A stretch of 64,000 bases of DNA. It comes from Porphyra umbilicalis (Eukaryota > Rhodophyta > Bangiophyceae > Bangiales > Bangiaceae). The stretch lies in assembly GCA_002049455.2 (NCBI GenBank), contig KV918884.1:124001-188000 (forward strand), read 5' to 3'. The position numbers and the translations under genes are program-made. Shown one piece after another: positions 63,309 to 64,000 of the stretch (position 1 is its first letter; every line of letters begins with the position of its first letter). The notes beneath the pieces are model-generated. The model was not told where the DNA came from, did no database searches, and saw only the letters and a list, made by a program, of their open reading frames with translations.

Positions 63309-64000
63309 TGGCACGCAAGGGGCGCCCCGTCTCTAGTCGACTGCAAAGGCGACATTCCGGGGACATGCACAGAGTGCGCGTTCCAACCTTTGCGCAGCTC
63401 CCTACTATTTTGTGCGACTCATTCTGTGGTAGGCCTGCACCTGACCTCAGCGTGAAGCGCAGAGAACTGAGAACACAGCTGCTATTAGAAAGGGAAAAGC
63501 GTATGTCAGGTGCGGAACTCAGAGCCAATGTCGGTGAGAGTGCAAACGCTCTTCAAGCCGCATACAGGGACTTCTGTGTGACGCGCTTCCTTGCCAGTGT
63601 GAACGATTCCATCGCGACTTGGGTGCGACGAGTCACAGCTGCCGGCAAAAAGAGGGCAGTGATGGGTGGAGACCTTGATCTCGTAGATGTGTGCTATCTT
63701 TCAGACATGTCACCTGATAACAAAGATGGGTGCAGTAGGATTCTCGGTGACCCTGCCTGTACTGCCCATGCCGATGCTTGCCCGCCTCGTCAGCGATTTG
63801 CTAACACTCGCACATTGAATCACCACACTATGCTCGGCGCATCGTCCACATACGAAGGTATCAACACGAGCTAGCTGTACGGTTATTTCCCAGACTCTTA
63901 CTTTAGCTGGCACGTTGAGGACAGTCTGTTGCAATCATGTTCGTACTTGCAGGCCAGAGCGAGCAAGTTTTGGTGGTTTATTCCGGCGTCGGAACGCCCT
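63296..64000 (+). CDS. JmjC-domain protein, locus 2 (cut by window end)
   Basis: Paralogue of locus 1: ANALQAAYRDFCVTRFLASV, NDSIATWVRRVTAAGKK, FANTRTLNHHTMLGASSTY, then LYGYFPDSYFSWHVEDSLLQ and ASKFWWFIPASER at the window edge. Unlike locus 1, the H-V-E iron-binding pair is intact (His 63,911-63,913, Glu 63,917-63,919). KDM4/KDM5-type JmjC enzymes demethylate histone lysines using Fe(II) and 2-oxoglutarate. One in-frame TAG (63,872-63,874) stands where related proteins read INTPxLYxG, so this copy may be decayed, recoded or spliced. The distal histidine and any zinc finger lie outside the window. Confidence 0.7.

Noticed and set aside
63300-64000. Retroviral or capsid-bearing element origin of the JmjC loci
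   Set aside because: No capsid, protease, integrase or polymerase motif belongs to these loci apart from the separately inserted element E.

Overview
This window looks like nuclear DNA from a transposon-rich eukaryote. It shows no operons or Shine-Dalgarno spacing. Most recognisable sequence belongs to LTR retroelements: two related chromodomain Ty3/gypsy families and two different Ty1/copia families. There are also remains of a CACTA-like (Plavaka-type) DNA transposon, two MITE families, and two copies of a JmjC-domain gene. Composition changes abruptly between blocks, with AT-richer spacers, very C-rich copia DNA and G-rich satellite. I lean towards an alga, possibly a florideophyte red alga, because of this mix and the short or absent introns. 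That is a low-confidence inference.

Layout. 1-2,465: 3' part of Ty3/gypsy element A, ending in an LTR. 2,466-8,225: AT-richer spacer with a degenerate G-rich pentanucleotide satellite, a perfect 21-bp hairpin and one unassigned minus-strand ORF. 8,226-16,046: element B, same family as A, with two 496-bp LTRs and a 5-bp target duplication. 16,047-19,600: spacer with a possible spliced gene. 19,600-25,000: JmjC locus 1, in the order leader, ~174-bp minisatellite, JmjC, C5HC2-like zinc finger. 25,112-25,417: a small MITE. About 26,286-36,666: older Ty3/gypsy element C. 36,780-41,971: scattered CACTA-like transposase remains on the minus strand, interrupted by a 449-bp MITE. 42,655-47,065: copia element D. 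47,850-48,570: short repeats holding the second 449-bp MITE. 51,247-64,000: JmjC locus 2, in the order 736-codon ORF, 108-bp minisatellite, a large inserted block including copia element E (about 57,113-61,823), remaining minisatellite, then JmjC, cut by the window end.

The two best candidates for something undescribed are these. First, a duplicated gene family in which a JmjC histone-demethylase-like domain sits downstream of a long in-frame minisatellite. The two copies have different repeat units (174 and 108 bp), and one has lost an iron ligand. Second, a large antisense reading frame between integrase and the 3' LTR, which keeps collinear protein motifs in both chromovirus families (A/B and C) and so looks like an inherited accessory gene rather than a chance shadow.

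All retroelements here are treated as fossils: B is young but broken, and C, D and E carry several breaks each. Domain spans are approximate.
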